The notes: generated by a model from the letters alone, not told the origin. Shown: positions 24,990-34,337, counted from the first letter of the stretch. The stretch is DNA of 42,705 bases from Paludibacteraceae bacterium (GCA_024400115.1 JAKSNF010000019.1:1-42705), one strand, 5' to 3'. Made by a program: numbers and translations.

Positions 24990-27721
24990 TATTTATTCTC
25001 ATTTATAATATTTTTCCAACTTACTATATCGTTATAAATCATCAATAAAGATAGTCCCAGATCATCCGATGTGGTGTACTTCTTGTTTGTCAAAATCATT
25101 TCTAATTTATTTCCTAGATACGACGCTAACGACGGATATTGTGTCTTAACATTATTGAGTATAGTCTCTCTTTTAATAGGAAAACGTTTAGCAATATTGC
25201 GATAGTCTTTGCCAAATATATCTTGTAACTCTCTATTTATAATGCTAAATGCATTATCTAAAAATCTATCCGTTACAGAATCGTCTTCATCGGTTTTCGT
25301 GTTTCCAACAAAAATATAATCAAAATCGTTCTGTACCTGCTTTTGTTTGTTTTTATTGGCATTTTTTCCTTCATCAAACAAGCCCAAAAAAGATATTATT
25401 GGGGACAAAAATTTAAATGGTAAAACATATCCCATCTCAGAATCTTCCAATGGATAAAGAGTTATTTCTGCTTTTTGTATAGTCGAAAACAATATTCTAA
25501 TATTATTGGCATTCCCTCCTTCTCTACGAACACCTTTATGTAGTTTCAATCTTTCCATAATTGATGAAGTGACCTCCGAGAAGCGAATCGTTGCATCAGA
25601 TATTAATCCATGTATATGTTGATTCAGTTTTCTAAATGACTCTTTGGAGGGTTTTGCACATGTGTTAAGCATCTGATTTAGTAAGGATTCTGGAATATCC
25701 TTAGCTAACTGATAAAAATCACATGGTGTTGTGCTGCAAAACTGATTAAATCGCTGATAAGTTTTCTTGACATTTAATAAATTATAAAAAATGGATAAAA
25801 CATCAAAAGCTAACCACTTTATCGAGTTATCATAATCTTGCAAATAAATTGGTTCCAACTCTTGACGATATGATTTATATTCAGTACCTAATAAGGCATG
25901 CGTTGTTGTTAACACAAAAAATTCGCATAATTGCAAATCAAGGACATACGAATTTCTTTCTTCCTTTGAAAGTTCCGAATATTTTTTCTTACAAATACTT
26001 TCAAATTTTGTACGTAAATTTTGAGCATCTATTACTCTCTTATCTCGAGCTGTTTTATCTTTTTCTTTTGGTAAAATGTCTCCTGAAAGATAGGTGAAAT
26101 AAGCACCCTTTACCAATCTTTGCAGTTGATTCATTTGCTGAATCTGGATATCATATTTGTATATAGAAGGCGTATTTTCTACTTTTTGGGGGAACAAAAG
26201 TTCCTCATCTGACGAAACAATATTATACAAATCATACAATTTAATTGAATAAAAGGCTTTTAGGAAGAACAAGAAGTTCATTATGTTTTTATCAATAACA
26301 ACCCTCTCTGCACATTGTATAGTATAATATACATCACCAATTGAAACATTATAAATCGTATTAGATGATAGACTAATATCTAACAATAGTGGATTTTGTA
26401 TATCTGCGTCCTTGTTGTAGATGTTTTTTTTGATACTATTTGCTAAGTTAGGAATCTTGAATAAAAACGATGCAACTAGTTTGTTTAATGAGAGTACATC
26501 TTCGTTCGCTAAAATATCTTCAACATATGACAAATATTCTCCTTGTAGACACTTTGTCCATGTATAATAAAAATATTGTTTAAAAATAGTTTTATTATTA
26601 ATAATGTCTTCTCCATCTTCATTTTTAGCATCTGGCAAATCCCAAAGTTCACCCACTAAATGACACAACTCACGTAAATTAGTTGGAACAATAGGGCAGA
26701 GACTGCGCGTATTAACAAATATATATCGTGTTTTACTATAAATCAGACGTACAACGGCTTCTTTGACGGACGGATACGGATGTGGAAAAAGTTCTCTATC
26801 AAATATTATCAATTTACATTCGGCAATTTCTGTACCCAATGGCATAAGCACCCTGTTTCCGATAGGCAACAACTTTGTGACATATCTTTTTGCCATGTCT
26901 AAAATATAGACATTGCTAATATTAATTTTCATCTTTTCACGCAAAGAAGACATTATAACTCTCTCTAATTGATCCACTTTTAATGCAACCAGCACAATAC
27001 AATAGGGAGAATTACATAGATATTTGCGCATCTCCTCTGCCATCTTATATCCTCCCTCAATATTTAAATCTAAATCATCAATACTGATAACTAATCTTTC
27101 TTTTTGATAATATTTCAAATACTCTTGAAAAAGATTGTTCAAATTTTCTCTAAGTTTGACCCCAGCACCAAGAGCTGAAAGTTCTGTCATCTCATCGTAT
27201 TGCTCTTGTTTCTCTTTCTCCAAAAAAGCGAGACAAGCCTTCGTTTGCTGAAAAGCGCGCATCAATGGTTGACGTTTCCCAAAACCCTTATCAGTTCTAT
27301 CACATCTAGTATCATCAACTATTTCTTTTTCCACCTTTCCATACATTTGTCCAAGAACCAATTCTATCAAATTATGATTTATATCAAAAAATGAAGGATC
27401 AACTATATCTAACATCTCTACATCTTGAGGAGTAGCGCTAATTTTTATTTGCAACTCAGATACAACTTGGTCATACACCACTTGATTATTCAGTATACCA
27501 TGAACAGATGTAAGCAAAGACGTTTTGCCTTCACCCCTATCACCACAGAACGCAATAATGTTAGACGCATTGCGAAAGTCTTCTTTTTCTTGAGAGCCCC
27601 AGATATTATTGAAAATCTCAAACGTCTGTTTATACTGCTCTGCAAAAAGAGATTTATCAAAATCCTTGTCCTCGACTACAATTCCGGACTCTTGTCCAAT
27701 GTAAAACTTAATTGGTTCCAT
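24989..27721 (-). CDS. rdrA: RADAR anti-phage system P-loop ATPase RdrA
   Basis: This 910-residue protein has an N-terminal P-loop NTPase domain of the KAP/STAND-like kind. Walker A is IAFCGDRGEGKTSLL (about residue 60). Walker B is RLVISIDDLDLN (about 212), followed by MAEEMRKYLCNSPYCIVLVA. The long C-terminal part is mostly helical with no domain I can name. Size, Walker motifs and its place directly before an RdrB-type deaminase fit RdrA, the ATPase that assembles with RdrB and is required for defence. No accessory rdrC/rdrD-like membrane gene is present between 27722 and 28253 or after rdrB. No clear TAnnTTTG promoter is visible on the minus strand upstream, so transcription may start in or beyond the hairpin array. 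Composition is AT-rich, suggesting horizontal acquisition. Confidence 0.88.
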   Translation of the reverse strand: MEPIKFYIGQESGIVVEDKDFDKSLFAEQYKQTFEIFNNIWGSQEKEDFRNASNIIAFCGDRGEGKTSLLTSVHGILNNQVVYDQVVSELQIKISATPQDVEMLDIVDPSFFDINHNLIELVLGQMYGKVEKEIVDDTRCDRTDKGFGKRQPLMRAFQQTKACLAFLEKEKQEQYDEMTELSALGAGVKLRENLNNLFQEYLKYYQKERLVISIDDLDLNIEGGYKMAEEMRKYLCNSPYCIVLVALKVDQLERVIMSSLREKMKINISNVYILDMAKRYVTKLLPIGNRVLMPLGTEIAECKLIIFDRELFPHPYPSVKEAVVRLIYSKTRYIFVNTRSLCPIVPTNLRELCHLVGELWDLPDAKNEDGEDIINNKTIFKQYFYYTWTKCLQGEYLSYVEDILANEDVLSLNKLVASFLFKIPNLANSIKKNIYNKDADIQNPLLLDISLSSNTIYNVSIGDVYYTIQCAERVVIDKNIMNFLFFLKAFYSIKLYDLYNIVSSDEELLFPQKVENTPSIYKYDIQIQQMNQLQRLVKGAYFTYLSGDILPKEKDKTARDKRVIDAQNLRTKFESICKKKYSELSKEERNSYVLDLQLCEFFVLTTTHALLGTEYKSYRQELEPIYLQDYDNSIKWLAFDVLSIFYNLLNVKKTYQRFNQFCSTTPCDFYQLAKDIPESLLNQMLNTCAKPSKESFRKLNQHIHGLISDATIRFSEVTSSIMERLKLHKGVRREGGNANNIRILFSTIQKAEITLYPLEDSEMGYVLPFKFLSPIISFLGLFDEGKNANKNKQKQVQNDFDYIFVGNTKTDEDDSVTDRFLDNAFSIINRELQDIFGKDYRNIAKRFPIKRETILNNVKTQYPSLASYLGNKLEMILTNKKYTTSDDLGLSLLMIYNDIVSWKNIINENK

Positions 27722-27792
27722 AGTATTTTATTTTTCAATTATTCCTTATTGTATTTCTACGCGCATGGGCGGTTGGTTTCTTTCTTGGTCTT

Positions 27793-27809
27793 CCCGAAAA
27801 ACTTTCGGG
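27793..27809. repeat. Isolated 7-3-7 hairpin (CCCGAAA-AAC-TTTCGGG)
   Basis: A perfect 7-bp stem with a 3-base loop, the same geometry as the REP units at 27904-28164 but with a different loop and no AGTTTGACAC tail. It lies 71 bases upstream of rdrA. The stretch 27810-27903 holds only degenerate CATCCTTCGG-type repeats; I see no gene there. Confidence 0.55.
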
Positions 27810-27903
27810 AGAAGAAACAGGGTATATTCTGCCATCCTTCGGCGACCGTTCGGTAACCCTTCTGTCATCCTTCGGGCAGGTAACGTTATTACCCTTGCTT
27901 TAG

Positions 27904-28164
27904 CCCGCATGCGATGCGGGGGAGTTTGACACTTTTTCTATATCGGTCCCGCATGCGATGCGGGGGAGTTTGACACTTTTTTCTATATCAGCCCGCATGC
28001 GATGCGGGAGAGTTTGACACTTTTTCTATATCGGTCCCGCATGCGATGCGGGGGAGTTTGACACTTCTTCTATAGTGACCCACATACGATGCGGGGGAGT
28101 TCGACACCTTTTTCTATATCGGTCCCGCATGCGATGCGGGGGAGTTTGACACTTTTTCTATATC
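27904..28164 (+). repeat. Tandem array of six REP-type hairpin units (44-bp period)
   Basis: Stems start at 27904, 27948, 27992, 28036, 28079 and 28124. The core CCCGCAT-GCG-ATGCGGG is a 7-bp stem with loop GCG, followed by GGAGTTTGACAC and a TTTTTCTATATC spacer. Copy 5 is degenerate in its left arm. Spacing is 43-45 bases with near-identical spacers, so this is not a CRISPR array. It fills most of the 532-base gap between rdrA and the divergent RAYT gene, which otherwise holds no gene. Confidence 0.93.
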
Positions 28165-28200
28165 AATATTACTTACAAAACCAATAAAAATGACAATACT

Positions 28201-28232
28201 CTTGCGTATTTGAAAAAATATCAGTAATTTTG
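28201..28232 (+). promoter_or_regulatory. Promoter of the RAYT gene
   Basis: TTG (28202-28204), 20 bases, TAATTTTG (28225-28232), followed by ATG at 28254. It overlaps a TTG codon at 28230 that would otherwise extend the reading frame. Confidence 0.85.
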
Positions 28233-28253
28233 CACCCGAATTACAGTTACACT

Positions 28254-29270
28254 ATGGGACAAACTCATCATAACACACACTATCGGGAAGGCTATTGGGA
28301 CTATCGCCAACCTGCAATATACCTGCTTACCTTTACTACCATTGACAGACGTCCTATATTAGGCTCCCTCATAGGAGACTGCAACAATGCACGCGTTGAG
28401 CCTTCTGAGGTAGGGAACATTGTTCTGCGCCAATTTGAGAGGCTCTCTAGTATTTGTCCGAATATTCGCATATTAGCAAAGCAACTAATGCCCGACCACT
28501 TCCATGGTATTCTCTATGTAACAGCCCCTCTGGAAAAGCATCTCGGCATATATATCCGCGGATTTAAGCAACAGTGTAACAAAGAGTATCGCCAACTAGT
28601 CGCGGTTGCGAACCGCGAAAGTTTAACACCCAACTCTTGTGTAGAACAAACTAAAGAGGTGTCAAAGTTTGATTGTTCGCAACAATCACTCAAGACAGGT
28701 ATCGCTCTCTTTGCAACAGATTACTACCCGTCTCGTTTAAAAGGCCCCAGACAGTTACAAATCATGTTTGACTACCTCCGAGATAACCCTCGTCGATTGG
28801 CCGTCAAACGAACCCGCCCCGGATATTTCCGCATTCAGCGCAATGTCGTTATTGCAGGAACGACTTGCGACACAATTGGCAATCAACGCCTCTTACTTGC
28901 ACCGCACTTAAAACCAGTACACGTTCGGCGAGTATGGAATCAAGAGCAGACACGAAACTATATGAATGAATGCATTATAGCAGCGCGCCAAGGTGCTATA
29001 CTCATTTCTCCATTCATTAGTGAAACTGAACGTGCCGTTCGTGACGAAGCTCTTAAGGAACACCTCCCCATCATTATCGTGCATCACACATCGTTGCCAG
29101 AACTATATAAACCAGAACCGATGTTTTTTGATGCTTGCACAGAGGGACGTATTCTAATCATAGCTCCACAAGGTCAGCAATCTTCATCCTCAACCATTAC
29201 TTACGCTCATTGTTCTGCGTTGAACCAATTTGCGGAGACTATTGTTTTAGAGAAATTCTCTTGTAAGTAA
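28254..29270 (+). CDS. REP-associated tyrosine transposase (RAYT, Y1 family) fused to a DprA-like domain
   Basis: This protein is 338 residues from ATG 28254; a TTG start 8 codons earlier lies in the promoter. The N-terminal part is a Y1/IS200-type single-strand transposase: YLLTFTTIDRRPILG, then QLMPDHFHGILYV with the H-x-H metal site at 82-84, then a helix GIYIRGFKQQCNKEY with candidate Tyr residues, and YYPSRLKGPRQLQIMFDYLRDNPRRLAVKR typical of RAYTs. Residues about 205-338 form a Rossmann-like unit resembling DprA/Smf: RQGAILISPFISETERAV, EHLPIIIVHHTSL, EGRILIIAPQG. Residues 116-126 and 135-145 are encoded by two inverted REP-type hairpins. RAYTs nick at hairpins of the kind found upstream at 27904-28164. 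Which Tyr is catalytic cannot be settled by eye. Confidence 0.88.
   Translation: MGQTHHNTHYREGYWDYRQPAIYLLTFTTIDRRPILGSLIGDCNNARVEPSEVGNIVLRQFERLSSICPNIRILAKQLMPDHFHGILYVTAPLEKHLGIYIRGFKQQCNKEYRQLVAVANRESLTPNSCVEQTKEVSKFDCSQQSLKTGIALFATDYYPSRLKGPRQLQIMFDYLRDNPRRLAVKRTRPGYFRIQRNVVIAGTTCDTIGNQRLLLAPHLKPVHVRRVWNQEQTRNYMNECIIAARQGAILISPFISETERAVRDEALKEHLPIIIVHHTSLPELYKPEPMFFDACTEGRILIIAPQGQQSSSSTITYAHCSALNQFAETIVLEKFSCK
28601..28630 (+). repeat. REP-type hairpin inside the RAYT gene, copy 1
   Basis: Stem CGCGGTT, loop GCG, stem AACCGCG, then tail AAAGTTTAACACC. It has the same 7-3-7 geometry, loop and tail class as the upstream array, with a wholly different but still paired stem. Confidence 0.8.
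28658..28687 (-). repeat. REP-type hairpin inside the RAYT gene, copy 2 (inverted)
   Basis: On the minus strand: stem GATTGTT, loop GCG, stem AACAATC, tail AAACTTTGACACC. It faces copy 1 tail-to-tail across 27 bases, like the paired REPs (BIMEs) known from enterobacteria. Confidence 0.8.
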
Positions 29271-29404
29271 TATCAATATTTCAAAGATCATTTGCATCCT
29301 ACGTACATCCACCGAAGTGCTACGTGAATATGTACGCAAGAGATAGTACGCTAATTATATACGCGTACACGGGCTCATACACAGACGCGCACATAATGAA
29401 CGTG

Positions 29405-29436
29405 CAAAGATAATACTTTTACTTTGTATATGCAAA
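29405..29436 (-). promoter_or_regulatory. Orphan minus-strand promoter
   Basis: Minus-strand TTTG (29433-29436), 20 bases, TATCTTTG (29405-29412). It shares a 20-base block with the promoter at 29868-29899. No recognised gene lies downstream before the 3' end of RAYT; a possible 24-codon frame occupies 29320-29394. Confidence 0.7.
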
Positions 29437-29484
29437 TAAATTTTACATTTTAATGTAAATTATTATCATTTTGCACGCAAAAAC

Positions 29485-29509
29485 ACAAAAAAAGCAGCCA
29501 TTGGCTGCT
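29485..29509 (-). terminator. Terminator of the small membrane-protein gene
   Basis: AGCAGCC-AAT-GGCTGCT hairpin on the minus strand followed by a run of T, 26 bases beyond the stop at 29535. Confidence 0.88.
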
Positions 29510-29534
29510 AAAATAGGATAATATATAAGGGAAA

Positions 29535-29822
29535 TTACTCCTTACGACGCTTGATGGCAACCGAGACACCATAAGCGGCAGCAAAACCAAGTAACACCCA
29601 TGGGGCACCAACAGGAGAGGGGCCTTGTTCGCCAGGATCGTCTAAGCCTTCCTGTCCGCCTGCAGGGCCGCTAATCCTGTGCGGACCGGCTGCCGGAGCG
29701 TTAGTAGTAGTGTACATCTCCGTCGGATTATCAGCTCCGGGTTCGGTAATGGGCGATTCGTACGCCATCATCGGGAAGGCGCAGAAAGCACAAAAGAGTA
29801 TCAAAAGATATGCACGTTTCAT
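29535..29822 (-). CDS. Small exported protein with C-terminal membrane anchor (hypothetical)
   Basis: This protein is 95 residues from ATG 29822, chosen because the promoter -7 element lies at 29868-29875; the frame runs further upstream into it. It has a signal peptide (MKRAYLLILFCAFCAFPMMA), a short Pro/Gly-rich linker with no predicted fold (about 20-65), a motif EQGPSPVGAP, a single transmembrane helix (WVLLGFAAAYGVSVAI) and a basic tail KRRKE. The order signal peptide, linker, P-x-G-x-P motif, helix, Arg/Lys tail resembles C-terminal sorting tails processed by sortase/exosortase-type enzymes, but no such enzyme is in the window. Function is unknown. It is a single gene with its own promoter and terminator. 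Confidence 0.75.
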   Translation of the reverse strand: MKRAYLLILFCAFCAFPMMAYESPITEPGADNPTEMYTTTNAPAAGPHRISGPAGGQEGLDDPGEQGPSPVGAPWVLLGFAAAYGVSVAIKRRKE

Positions 29823-29867
29823 GATGCAGGATAGGTTAAAACTAAGCACTATATCTCAAAAAGCGTG

Positions 29868-29899
29868 CAAAGATAATACTTTTTTGTAATATATGCAAA
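29868..29899 (-). promoter_or_regulatory. Promoter of the small membrane-protein gene
   Basis: Minus-strand TTTG (29896-29899), 20 bases, TATCTTTG (29868-29875); the start codon is about 45 bases downstream. Confidence 0.87.
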
Positions 29900-29946
29900 T
29901 ATTTTTAGAAAAAAATACAAAAAAATATAGTTTTGCAAGGAAATAT

Positions 29947-29982
29947 GGGGGTAGAGGAGTAGAGGAGTAGGGGAGTAGAGAG
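29947..29982. repeat. GGAGTAGAG tandem repeats downstream of rpoC
   Basis: Four imperfect units of GTAGAGGAGTAGAGG type, matching those at 9009 and 10039, lie between the rpoC terminator and the promoter of the small membrane-protein gene. Confidence 0.8.
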
Positions 29983-30018
29983 AAAAAAAACTATCTGCTC
30001 CAGATGAAGCAGATAGTT
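29983..30018 (-). terminator. Terminator of the rpoBC operon
   Basis: Minus-strand AACTATCTGCT, loop, AGCAGATAGTT followed by eight T: an 11-bp perfect stem 24 bases past the rpoC stop. Confidence 0.92.
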
Positions 30019-30041
30019 TTTTATTGACGAGGTCGTCGAGA

Positions 30042-33000
30042 TTAGAGTTCGTCTTCGGCATTGCGGAGTTGAGCCTCACGCTCTGCACGAGCTGCTTGGA
30101 TAGCAGCGTACTCTTCCGCATTATGAACAGACAGTTTTTGGAAGTCACGAAGACCCGTACCGGCAGGAATCAAGTTACCGCAGATAACGTTCTCCTTCAT
30201 GCCCTCCAAGTAATCTACACGACCTTGGATGGCAGCCTCATTGAGCACCTTAGTGGTCTCCTGGAAGGAGGCAGCCGACATGAACGACTTAGTACCCAAA
30301 GCGGCACGCGTGATACCCATCAGGATCTGTTTAGCCGTAGCGCACATGGCGTCACGAGCAACGACGAGTTTCTTATCACGACGGCGGAGCGATGAGTTCT
30401 CATCGTGCAGACGACGAGCGGTAACGATCTGACCGGCATGGAGCACTTCACTCGCACCGGCATCGGTAACCACTTTCTTACCCCAGATACGGTCGTTCTC
30501 ATCAAGGAAGTCAAGTTTATCTACCACTTGACCCTCAAGGTAACGCGTATCACCGGCATCTTGAATCTCAACCTTACGCATCATCTGACGAACGATGATC
30601 TCGAAGTGCTTATCGTTAATCTCTACACCTTGCAGACGATAAACGGCTTGCGCCTCATTGACGATATAGTCTTGTACGGCGGTCGGACCCTGGATAGCCA
30701 AGATGTCATCCGGCGTTACGGCACCGTCACTGAGAGCCACGCCGGCGCGAACATAGTCGCCTTCCTGAACGAGGATCTGCTTAGACAGCGGAATGAGGTA
30801 TGCTTTCTGCTCACCGAGTTTAGAGGTGATGAAGAGTTCGCGATTACCACGTTTGATCTTACCGAAGGTAACCTCACCGTCGATCTCAGCCACGATAGCA
30901 GGATTGGACGGGTTACGAGCCTCAAAGAGCTCCGTTACACGAGGCAGACCGCCCGTGATATCACCAGCCGTACCGAAGGAACGGGTGATGGTGAACAAGA
31001 GGTCACCCACCTTAACGTCAGCGCCGTCCGGGTGAACGAGCATAGCCTTAACCGGCAAGTTATAGGTGCGGAGGATATTACCTTGAGCATCTACGATATG
31101 AGCCACCGGCATCTTGGTCTTATCACGCGTATCGGTGATAGAAACCTCTTTCTTACCGGTTTGCTCGTCGGTCTCGGTCTTGCAGGTAACGCCCTCTACC
31201 ACGTCTTGGTATTGGAGGCGACCGTTCAACTCGATAACGAGAGCGGCTTTATACGGATCCCATTCGCAAACAACGGTACCCTTGTCGTATTTCTGACCCG
31301 GGGTAACGAAGAGTTTAGAAGCGTAGGGTATATTGAACGAAGTGAGAACGACACCGGTCTTCTCGTCCACGAGACGCATCTCGTTGAGACGGCTAACAAC
31401 GATGGTATCGCCCGTTTCGGTGGTGATGGTACGGAGATCATCGATCTCGATCTTACCATCACGCGGGATAGCATAGGTATTCTGGGTAGCTGTGTTACCG
31501 GCAACACCACCGGAGTGGAAGGTACGCAGGGTCAACTGAGTACCGGGCTCACCGATAGCCTGAGCGGCGATAACGCCGACAGCCTCACCTTTCTGAACCA
31601 TCTGACGGGTAGCCAAGTTACGACCATAACACTTAGCGCAGACGCCGTGTTTGGATTCGCACGTGAGGACGGAACGGATCTCCACTTCCTCTATACCGGC
31701 ATCCTCGATAGCCTCGCAAGCTGCTTCGCGAATCTCTTCACCGGCAGCAACGATGAGTTTGCCCTTTTCATCTATTATATCGTGTACGGACACGCGCCCG
31801 AGGATACGTTGGGTAAGAGTAGCCACTACGTTATCGTTCTGCTTGATAGCGCGAGCGGTCAGACCACGCAGCGTACCGCAGTCCTCCTCGTTGATGATGA
31901 CATCGTGCGATACATCGACCAGACGACGGGTCAGGTAACCGGCGTCTGCCGTCTTCAGAGCGGTATCAGCCAGACCCTTACGGGCACCGTGCGTAGAAAC
32001 GAAGTACTCAAGCACGGACAGACCTTCCTTAAAGTTCGCCAGAATCGGGTTCTCAATGGTTTGACGACCTTCGGAAGCACCTGCTTTCTGAGGTTTAGCC
32101 ATCAGGCCACGCATACCGGCTAACTGTTTGATCTGCTGTTTACTACCACGGGCACCGGAGTCCATCATCATGAAGACGGAGTTGAATCCTTGTTCGGCTT
32201 CCTCCATGTGCTTCATGAGCACTTCGGTAACTTGGCTATCGACTTTAGCCCAAGCGCCGATGACGTTGTTATAACGCTCGTCATCACCCATCTCACCGAA
32301 GTTATACATCTCGGTGATGTTCTCCACTTCAGCATTACCCTTAGCGATGAGTTCAGCTTTCTCCTCAGGAACGAGGATATCGTTCAAGTTAAAGCTCAAA
32401 CCGCCTAAGAAGGCGCGGCGATAACCGAGGTTCTTAATATCGTCCAAGAACTGAGCCGTACGACTCACACCGCAAGTCTTGATGACTTGGGAGATGATCT
32501 TCTTCACAGCACCTTTCTTGAGGGTTACGTTTTGGTAACCTACCTCGGAGGGCACGTATTGGTTAACCATTACGCGACCGGGAGTGGTCTCGATGAGTTG
32601 GACAACGGGTTTGCCGTCCACGATATTCTTAATACGCACTTTAACGAGAGCGTGTATATCTACTTTACCTTCATTGAGGGCGATATTACACTCATCTACA
32701 GAAGAGAAGATGAGTCCTTCACCCTTCACGCCCTTACGGGGTTTGGTGATGTAATACAGACCGAGGATCATATCCTGCGACGGAACGGTGATAGGATTAC
32801 CGTTAGCGGGGTCAAGGATATTGTGCGAACCGAGCATGAGCAGTTGAGCCTCCAGAATAGCCTCGTTACCTAAGGGTAAGTGAACCGCCATCTGGTCACC
32901 ATCGAAGTCGGCGTTGAATCCGGCGCAAGCCAGCGGGTGCAGTTGGATAGCCTTACCCTCAATCATCTTAGGTTGGAAAGCCAAAATACCATGGCGGTGC

Positions 33001-34337
33001 AACGTCGGGGCACGGTTCAGCAGAACGGGGTGACCCTCCATGACGTGCTCCAGAATCTCCCAGATGACAGGTTCCTTGCGGTCGATGATACGTTTAGCCG
33101 ATTTGACGGTCTTAACGATACCGCGCTCAATGAGTTTGCGGATGATGAACGGTTTGTATAGTTCGGCAGCCATGTCTTTAGGCAGACCGCACTCGTGCAT
33201 CTTGAGTTCCGGACCTACGACGATAACCGAACGAGCGGAGTAGTCCACACGTTTACCGAGCAGGTTCTGACGGAAACGACCTTGTTTACCCTTGAGGGAG
33301 TCGGACAAGGACTTGAGAGGACGGTTAGCCTCGGACTTGATAGCGGTCGTCTTACGCGAGTTATCAAAGAGAGAGTCAACAGCCTCTTGGAGCATACGTT
33401 TCTCGTTACGGAGAATAACATCCGGAGCTTTGATCTCGATGAGTCGTTTGAGTCGGTTATTACGGATAATAACGCGGCGGTAGAGGTCGTTGAGGTCAGA
33501 GGTAGCGAAGCGACCACCATCCAGCGGAACGAGCGGACGCAGTTCGGGGGGCGTCACAGGAATGACTTGCAGAATCATCCACTCGGGACGGTTCTTACCC
33601 TTCGAAGCGCGGAAAGCCTCTACTACTTGCAGGCGTTTGAGGGACTCTTGTTTGCGCTGCATGGACGAGTCGGAATCGGCTGCGGCACGCAGTTGGTAAC
33701 TGAGTTCGTCGAGGTTAATGGCAGAAAGCAGATCATAGACTGCTTCGGCACCCATCTTAGCCACGAACTTATTCTCGTTGCCATCCTCAAGCTCTTGGTT
33801 ACCTTCGGGAAGGCGAGCTATGAGTTTGAGGTATTGGTCCTCATCAAGGAGCATGCGGTCTTCTACCACTTCACCATCAATCTCTTGACCGTTTAAGCAA
33901 CCGGCGTGGAGGACGATGTATTTCTCGTAGTAGATAACGGCATCGAGTTGCTTGGTAGGAATACCGAGCAAAGCGGACATCTTAGAGGGCAGGGAGCGAA
34001 GGTACCAGATATGTGCAACGGGAACGACGAGTTTGATGTGACCCATACGTTCACGGCGCACTTTCTTCTCGGTTACTTTGACACCGCAACGCTCGCAGAC
34101 AATACCTTTATAACGAATGCGTTTATATTTACCGCAATGGCACTCGTAGTCTTTGGTAGGACCGAAGATACGCTCGCAGAACAAACCGTCACGTTCGGGT
34201 TTGTAGGTGCGGTAGTTGATCGTTTCCGGTTTAAGCACTTCGCCGCTGGAGATGGACATGATCTCATCGGGAGAGGCGAGGCCAATGGTTATTTTAGAAA
34301 AACCGGTTTTCTTAGTGTTATCTTGTTTTAAAGCCAT
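30042..34337 (-). CDS. rpoC: DNA-directed RNA polymerase subunit beta'
   Basis: This 1431-residue protein is complete. It has the N-terminal zinc site [19 protein letters not shown], the universal active-site motif [12 protein letters not shown] that binds the catalytic Mg, the bridge-helix region [25 protein letters not shown] and the second zinc cluster [16 protein letters not shown]. With RpoB it forms the catalytic centre of RNA polymerase. It starts 12 bases after rpoB and ends at a strong terminator. Long open frames on the opposite strand are antisense shadows. Confidence 0.99.
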   Translation of the reverse strand: MALKQDNTKKTGFSKITIGLASPDEIMSISSGEVLKPETINYRTYKPERDGLFCERIFGPTKDYECHCGKYKRIRYKGIVCERCGVKVTEKKVRRERMGHIKLVVPVAHIWYLRSLPSKMSALLGIPTKQLDAVIYYEKYIVLHAGCLNGQEIDGEVVEDRMLLDEDQYLKLIARLPEGNQELEDGNENKFVAKMGAEAVYDLLSAINLDELSYQLRAAADSDSSMQRKQESLKRLQVVEAFRASKGKNRPEWMILQVIPVTPPELRPLVPLDGGRFATSDLNDLYRRVIIRNNRLKRLIEIKAPDVILRNEKRMLQEAVDSLFDNSRKTTAIKSEANRPLKSLSDSLKGKQGRFRQNLLGKRVDYSARSVIVVGPELKMHECGLPKDMAAELYKPFIIRKLIERGIVKTVKSAKRIIDRKEPVIWEILEHVMEGHPVLLNRAPTLHRHGILAFQPKMIEGKAIQLHPLACAGFNADFDGDQMAVHLPLGNEAILEAQLLMLGSHNILDPANGNPITVPSQDMILGLYYITKPRKGVKGEGLIFSSVDECNIALNEGKVDIHALVKVRIKNIVDGKPVVQLIETTPGRVMVNQYVPSEVGYQNVTLKKGAVKKIISQVIKTCGVSRTAQFLDDIKNLGYRRAFLGGLSFNLNDILVPEEKAELIAKGNAEVENITEMYNFGEMGDDERYNNVIGAWAKVDSQVTEVLMKHMEEAEQGFNSVFMMMDSGARGSKQQIKQLAGMRGLMAKPQKAGASEGRQTIENPILANFKEGLSVLEYFVSTHGARKGLADTALKTADAGYLTRRLVDVSHDVIINEEDCGTLRGLTARAIKQNDNVVATLTQRILGRVSVHDIIDEKGKLIVAAGEEIREAACEAIEDAGIEEVEIRSVLTCESKHGVCAKCYGRNLATRQMVQKGEAVGVIAAQAIGEPGTQLTLRTFHSGGVAGNTATQNTYAIPRDGKIEIDDLRTITTETGDTIVVSRLNEMRLVDEKTGVVLTSFNIPYASKLFVTPGQKYDKGTVVCEWDPYKAALVIELNGRLQYQDVVEGVTCKTETDEQTGKKEVSITDTRDKTKMPVAHIVDAQGNILRTYNLPVKAMLVHPDGADVKVGDLLFTITRSFGTAGDITGGLPRVTELFEARNPSNPAIVAEIDGEVTFGKIKRGNRELFITSKLGEQKAYLIPLSKQILVQEGDYVRAGVALSDGAVTPDDILAIQGPTAVQDYIVNEAQAVYRLQGVEINDKHFEIIVRQMMRKVEIQDAGDTRYLEGQVVDKLDFLDENDRIWGKKVVTDAGASEVLHAGQIVTARRLHDENSSLRRRDKKLVVARDAMCATAKQILMGITRAALGTKSFMSAASFQETTKVLNEAAIQGRVDYLEGMKENVICGNLIPAGTGLRDFQKLSVHNAEEYAAIQAARAEREAQLRNAEDEL

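Noticed and set aside
27722..27903. Small genes or an accessory RADAR gene upstream of rdrA
   Set aside because: Frames here are short, repeat-derived and lack starts, promoters or membrane segments.
27904..28164. Possible CRISPR array
   Set aside because: The spacers between palindromes are nearly identical rather than unique, and no cas gene is near; a tandem REP array fits better.
28230..28253. TTG start extending the RAYT protein by 8 residues
   Set aside because: The TTG lies inside the promoter -7 element TAATTTTG; ATG 28254 is the likely start.
30405..32123. A 572-codon open frame antisense to rpoC, and similar long + strand frames up to 37091
   Set aside because: They lie wholly opposite rpoC and rpoB, have no recognisable domains or promoters, and follow from the codon bias of highly expressed genes.
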